From the NCBI RefSeq assembly GCF_029910215.1, contig NZ_CP110395.1, positions 3,038,001 through 3,102,000 on the forward strand: DNA of 64,000 bases. Reading direction: 5' to 3'. Positions 63,401 to 64,000 of this stretch are shown here, piece by piece. Below the pieces are notes generated by a model, which had not been told where the DNA came from, ran no database searches, and was given only the letters and a program-made list of their open reading frames with translations. Position 1 is the stretch's first letter. Every line of letters begins with the position of its first letter. Made by a program: the position numbers and the translations under genes. The stretch comes from Paraburkholderia sp. D15 (GTDB lineage: Bacteria > Pseudomonadota > Gammaproteobacteria > Burkholderiales > Burkholderiaceae).

Positions 63401-64000
63401 TTATGACGCGTCGCCGGCGGCTCCGATGAAGAACTGCCGCGCGACATCGATCTGATCGGGCGAGAGAAATGCCGGCGCATGCCCGACGCCGGCGATTTCG
63501 ACGCTCGACACCGCCCGCCCGGTCTCGACCATCTTCGCGACGGTTTCGCGCGACAACAAATCGGACTGCTCGCCGCGCACCACCAGCACCGGCCCCTGGA
63601 AGCTCGCGAGCGAATGCCACAACGCGGCCTCGCCGAGTTTGGCGGCTTCCTCGGTGATCGCGGCAAACGGCACGGCGATGCGCGGGTCGTAGCGCAACAG
63701 CCAGGCGCCGTCTTGCTCGTGCAGCAGCGGCGTGTTGATTTCGCGCCAGTCGTCCGCCGACAGTGGCCCGAACGATTGCGCGAGCGAGGCCGCGTAGTCG
63801 ACACCTTGTTGCAGCGTATCGAAGCGCACCGGCTTGCCGAGATAGTCGCCAATGCGCTTCACGGCCACCGGTTCAAGATGCGGGCCGACGTCGTTGAGCA
63901 GCAGCTTGCGGATCGGCGTGTCCGGCAAGCCGGCGAGCGCCATGCCGATCAGCCCGCCCATCGAGGTGCCGAACCAGTCCACCGTCTCGACATTCAGCCG
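63401..64000 (-). CDS. Alpha/beta hydrolase, 3' part (start outside window)
   Basis: The C-terminal 199 residues of an alpha/beta hydrolase. The nucleophile elbow GTSMGG (VDWFGTSMGGLIG), later VLVVRGEQSDLLS with the acid, and GVGHAPAF with His are visible. The frame is open to the window end, so the N-terminal third is missing. It lies 81 bases upstream of the RidA gene on the same strand. Substrate unknown. Confidence 0.85.
   Translation of the reverse strand, partial: RLNVETVDWFGTSMGGLIGMALAGLPDTPIRKLLLNDVGPHLEPVAVKRIGDYLGKPVRFDTLQQGVDYAASLAQSFGPLSADDWREINTPLLHEQDGAWLLRYDPRIAVPFAAITEEAAKLGEAALWHSLASFQGPVLVVRGEQSDLLSRETVAKMVETGRAVSSVEIAGVGHAPAFLSPDQIDVARQFFIGAAGDAS

Overview
The window is a GC-rich stretch of a betaproteobacterial chromosome, most likely Paraburkholderia or a close Burkholderiaceae relative. 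The evidence is the porin type, the N-terminally extended IHF-alpha, the phospholipase C family, the density of LysR/IclR/MocR-regulated catabolic units, and the thrS-infC-rpmI-rplT-pheS-pheT-ihfA-merR order. No transposase, phage gene, CRISPR array or rRNA was seen. Two tRNAs are present, Pro-GGG and Val-GAC.

Layout. 1-1.3 kb: end of a benzoate-CoA ligase gene and an alpha/beta hydrolase. 1.3-6.8 kb: GntP permease, porin and SelA-like PLP enzyme on the minus strand, with a divergent IclR regulator and a RidA enamine deaminase. This looks like one catabolic unit whose substrate is unknown. 7-9.6 kb: small lipoprotein and Tat-exported phospholipase C. 9.7-15.7 kb: a complete seven-gene Nit1C-type operon (sll0783-like, nitrilase, radical SAM, GNAT, AIR-synthase-like, MSMEG_0570-like, flavoprotein) with a divergent MocR regulator. 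17.8-21.2 kb: two chemoreceptors. 21.2-27 kb: uncharacterised proteins, a two-gene gluconate-dehydrogenase-like membrane enzyme, a glyoxalase and a DUF2000 protein. 27-31 kb: Lrp regulator, acyl-CoA synthetase and SDR with a divergent TetR and matching operators. 31-32.5 kb: DctA. 32.6-36.5 kb: fluoroacetate-dehalogenase-like hydrolase plus a LeuCD-type isomerase pair with a divergent LysR. 36.5-42.7 kb: secreted proteins, a TPR/glycosyltransferase protein, two LysR regulators and an SDR. 42.9-47.5 kb: PimF/PimC/PimD-like beta-oxidation operon. 47.6-51.7 kb: third chemoreceptor, hydrolase, NTF2-like protein and a short DsbG-like protein. 51.9-64 kb: conserved housekeeping block (tRNA-Pro, merR, ihfA, pheT, pheS, rplT, rpmI, infC, thrS, tRNA-Val, relA, RidA, partial hydrolase).

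Most notable are: (i) the intact Nit1C cluster, tied in the literature to nitrilase chemistry and cyanide assimilation, with a GG-N10-GC sigma54-type promoter but a MocR regulator next door; (ii) a hydrolase carrying the fluoroacetate dehalogenase active-site set in one operon with aconitase-superfamily LeuCD paralogues; (iii) a PLP lyase-type gene in the same locus as a RidA gene; (iv) a matched operator pair for the TetR-acyl-CoA locus; (v) an ATC start codon for infC. All function calls come from reading the sequence; no database search was run.
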